From assembly GCA_009801015.1 (NCBI GenBank), contig VHZZ01000598.1, positions 109,884-173,883 of the forward strand: a stretch of DNA of 64,000 nucleotides, read 5' to 3'. Source of the DNA: Silene noctiflora (Eukaryota; Streptophyta; Magnoliopsida; Caryophyllales; Caryophyllaceae). Both the position numbers and the translations under genes were made by a program. This document shows, one piece after another, positions 60,661 through 64,000 of this stretch (its first letter is position 1; each line of letters opens with the position of its first letter). The notes under the pieces are model-generated. The model searched no databases, was not told where the DNA came from, and saw nothing but the letters and a program-made list of their open reading frames with translations.

Positions 60661-62079
60661 GTTCTCGAATTTAGTCTGCATCAAAACTGTCCTTCCGACT
60701 CCTTTTTACACCTGAAAAACATGATTGAAACGATATCATATCCACTGCATTAAATAAGGAAAGGTTCCAGCAGTATCCTACAACAAGCATGCCCTGACTA
60801 AGCTTGATTTCAGCATTTCAGATTTTCAGGCATATCAAAGTAACAGCTCTTTGTGAGCGCACCTGTGACGAGGGGATGACACATTGTTTATTTGTTACAG
60901 TGGTGGACATCCCAGTTTACCACTTCAAAATAGAGAATCAAAAACAAGGTAAACAGACTCAACAGGACAAAAAGTGCAAATCCAATGCAACTCTGAATCA
61001 AATTTCAAATTCTCTTTTCTGATGACACACTAAACTTGACTGTCACCTAGCTCACATCAAATATATAATAAAATAGTAGCCAATCATTAGCACAAGAGTC
61101 TGAACTCCAATCAACTATTCAGACCCTGCATATAAAATGACAATAGTTTCTACACCAAAACTACTACAAGCCATACAACTCTACAAGTATGTAAATGAAT
61201 GCTGAAGTATTAAAATTTCGAAGTCATTGAGAACTGCTATTCGTGACCTAAATTTGAAAGTTGGCAACTTCAAAACCGCCCTTGTGGTTCTCTTTACCCC
61301 CACAGGAAAAACAAAAAACATACAATCCGCGAGCATCGGGCATGAGAAAAGATGAAATTCAGTTGAGTTTCCGCAAAAACGAGCAACCTAATTAAATGTT
61401 TTCAAATATTTATTCCCATGAAATTAGATACCTAACTTATTCAACACCAAAAAAATTATGATCGAAATCAAAGTAACATGGGTCAACGAACACATTGACG
61501 ATATGAAACAACAGAACCTTCTGAGTGTTAAATGGACCTATTCAAACAACGAATATTCATAATCTCACAAATTCACTCTGAATATCATACAAATACACGA
61601 TACTTCGTATATATTAAGAGCTGCATAACAATTTGCATCAATAACTCTTGACAAATGCAACAGTTTCATATGCGAGACGTTCATTTGAGATAAGCAACAA
61701 TTACTCTCTTGATTTATAATGTGCCCTATGTAGATTTCCAGATTCTGAATCTTTCAATCACGTTACGAGCCCTAATTTCAAACATGTGAAACCCCATAGT
61801 ATACATTATACACACAACGACCGCATCAATGTTTTAAGAAGTAACTTCCAAAGAAAAAACATGAAAGTATGAAACAACAAGTGATGTCTGTCTTAGAATG
61901 TAGCACGGAAGTCAAGATCTGAAAAGCCTGCCGTGATCACTGTATGGTTGAATCTAGCACGAAAAAAATATATGGACTTTTGTTTGGAAATAAATGAACT
62001 TGGATACCCTAGTTGGCATTCTTCTAGAAGTCACAGGTCCATAGTTACTTCTCGAGTTTTTGCAGCAGACACCGCATGA

Positions 62080-62145
62080 TTTACAACATTACTCTACTGC
62101 CTCAAAGGCTCTCGCAAATTGCGAGGTAAGGGAATGATATGTTCC
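62080..62145. mobile_element. SINE-like fragment
   Basis: The phrase actgcctcaaaggctctcgc and the following aaattgcgaggtaaggg parallel the cccgcaaattggggg block of the element at 42395-42520. It is too short to define ends. Confidence 0.35.
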
Positions 62146-63354
62146 CTAAATATTTACTCCCAAAGAAAAAAAAAATTGGAAAAACTATTAATGCGTCGTG
62201 AAACCAGAAGAATAAAAATTTGACTTGGATTCAGCATACTACAACATAATCGGAGACACATAAAATGTACATCTCTGCCGGAAGAAAACAGAACATTTTC
62301 ATAAAATTCAACCAAAATTCTGAAAAAGTTTTACCAAACTCCCTCGACTAAATCCCTAGCCATTAAAAGAAGAGAATCATACCACAGTTGTAGGACACTA
62401 TCCTTGCATCGAGTCGTCGACAGCATGTTAGCGTATCATTTACTCCAATAGATCTCAGGGCCCTTGTCGTAGAAACATAAAGCTTCGATTTCCTTTGTCC
62501 ACAATTTCCATACGGACACCACAAAGTTCTCATCAGCAATATCTCCAGAAATATCTTTCAAATGAATATCTTGTAAAAAACATTGGAAATATATCAAAAG
62601 TTTACCAAATGAAGCTTACATTGAAAGGCCTGCCACGGTGCCTGTCATTTGTATGTCCATATTTTCTTTGAAATCTCTCTCAAATTAAATTTTGAAATAA
62701 ATTTGGAGAAACTAACTACGTAAGCTTGTACAGAACGAAGTCCTCGTTAAGTTTTGTGAACCACGGGAGCAACGTTTCCAAAAAATTGGATTGCAAAAAG
62801 AGAATCAAATGGAAAAAAGCAGCAATAAACAAGAAACTATACTTTGATTCTGCATGTCTGCATACAACTTCAAAATGATCAAACCCAACAAAAGTATATC
62901 TTTCTTTCCAGAAGTAGCAGAACATATATTCATCAAATCATACAACTTTTAGAGGATTTTTCACGATAACTATGACTCTACGTGAAGGTAAACCACTAAA
63001 AGAAACACTTGAATAAATTCCTCTTCAACAAAAGTAAGGTATTTCACCTAAGGGCCACGTTATGATACTCTAGTTTGCATATCGAGTCTTTGACTGCAAT
63101 GCTCTGGAAGAGCTGTCTTCCAAAAAGGAATCAAACTGGAATCCAATATCGAGCATAATGGAAACCAGAAAGGAACAAAGGAACAAACGTATATGTGATA
63201 CACTACAGATACAGCATACAATTGATAGTTTGATACTCATACTACTACATCAACGTCAAAGACGATCAGTGGCCATTTCCCCTCCAGATCAGATGGAAGA
63301 AGAGCCTCAGCTCAAAAAATCATCCAACTGTTGATATAATTTTCGGCAGCTTCA

Positions 63355-63545
63355 TATGGTGCACACATTACACGTTGTCAAATCCCCTCCAACACAACTG
63401 TGCGATATTGCATTTGACAACTTAAGATGGTGCGGTGTGCACCATACCCCTTATCAAATCCCCTCCAACACAATAGTGCAGTATTGCATTTGTCAACTTT
63501 ATATGGTGTGCACCATACACCTTACCAAATTCCCTCCAACAGGAT
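63355..63545. repeat. Three-copy tandem repeat, ~71-76 bp
   Basis: The core caaatcccctccaacacaa recurs at 63379 and 63455 and, as caaattccctccaacagg, at 63526. Each is preceded by atggtg(tg)caccatac-like sequence, itself a small palindrome, and followed by tattgcatttgwcaact. Confidence 0.85.
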
Positions 63546-64000
63546 AGTCCAATATCACATTGATTACCACATAAACTATCTTATATTTTGCACCAAGTTT
63601 TACTCAACATAGTCTAGACCCAGTAATTATTTTCGAAGTCCTTACTAAAACAAGCACTACCATTAATTTTTATAAAGGAAGTAGCTTGAAGAGAAAAAAC
63701 TCGAAACAAAAATGGAAATGCATTTAAGACTGTCAAAGAAAATCCAACACGTCTAAGGGGGATGGCCGGTGGCATAATGGCCGTATGGCCAAATTTACGA
63801 TGAATAGGTAAATAAAATCTTACTGAAGAAACTTTTATTAAGACGCGAGTTATCATGTAAGACCATTGTCAATGTCTTCTTCACCTCATTTATCAAGGTA
63901 TTGTAACGTCGTAGAACAATATTACAGGATAATTACTCATACAAAGAGCATAATCAAACGAATATCATAAATTATCGCATACAATTATTGATGGCTGGCA

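Larger units (their letters stand above)
60661..64000. other. AT-rich region without a recognised gene
   Basis: Only short, motif-free ORFs occur. It could be the UTR or introns of a gene that continues beyond the window, but no exon was found. It holds a SINE-like fragment (62080-62145) and the tandem repeat at 63355-63545. Confidence 0.5.

Noticed and set aside
1-64000. CRISPR arrays, bacterial operons, organelle insertions, rRNA or clear tRNA genes
   Set aside because: None seen. The short tandem repeats present are adjacent duplications, not spaced repeats, and no tRNA cloverleaf or rRNA stretch was recognised.

Overview
This window is plant nuclear DNA, very probably from a dicot. It is AT-rich, its genes have many short introns, and its protein families (PRONE-type RopGEF, plant SH3P, plant pectin acetylesterases) are plant-specific. 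It also carries many small plant MITEs (Stowaway-like CTCCCTCC/TA elements, a TTA-flanked Tourist-like element, a Mutator-like MITE with a 9-bp target duplication). The style of the repeats recalls Caryophyllales genomes, but that is an impression only. I see no organelle, bacterial or viral gene block. The genes below were assembled by hand from splice sites and reading frames; each named CDS stays open across all junctions.

Layout: (1) 1714-6297, minus: a 10-exon SH3P-type endocytosis/autophagy adaptor (363 aa). (2) 6.3-10.4 kb: gene-poor DNA with a 504-bp Mutator-like MITE. (3) 10839-12797, plus: a single-exon, Lys-rich, Myb-repeat protein resembling REB1/TTF-I RNA polymerase I termination factors (652 aa), with a 5' leader intron. 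(4) 15.1-40.1 kb, plus: a tandem cluster of six pectin acetylesterase (PAE, CE13) loci, called A-F here. A (15134-17729) is a pseudogene, B (18335-21156) is intact but has lost one intron, C (24533-25327) is a four-exon relic, and D (25927-28552) and E (29379-32319) are intact. F (37084-40114) is a diverged member with an extra last exon encoding a hydrophobic C-terminal tail. An uninterrupted PAP28-like metallophosphatase gene (22680-23828) sits inside the cluster, between B and C. (5) 41246-45795, minus: a 6-exon RING-H2 E3 ligase with an N-terminal myristoylation-type start (541 aa). (6) 47818-56561, minus: a RopGEF14-like Rho-of-plants exchange factor (560 aa), whose first exon is separated from the rest by a 5.1-kb intron full of MITEs, and which has one GC-AG intron. 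(7) 56.6-64 kb: no gene I can defend; MITEs, a SINE fragment, a tandem repeat and one unrecognised ORF.

The most interesting part is the PAE cluster. B, C and D share tracts of 144-196 bp that are identical through both exons and introns, while neighbouring sequence is clearly diverged. This is the signature of recent gene conversion or very recent patchwork exchange. B has also lost exactly one intron, A and C are dead in different ways, and F has gained a C-terminal tail exon and altered its GCSAGG motif. I found no clearly new kind of system; the novelty here is gene-family evolution in action.
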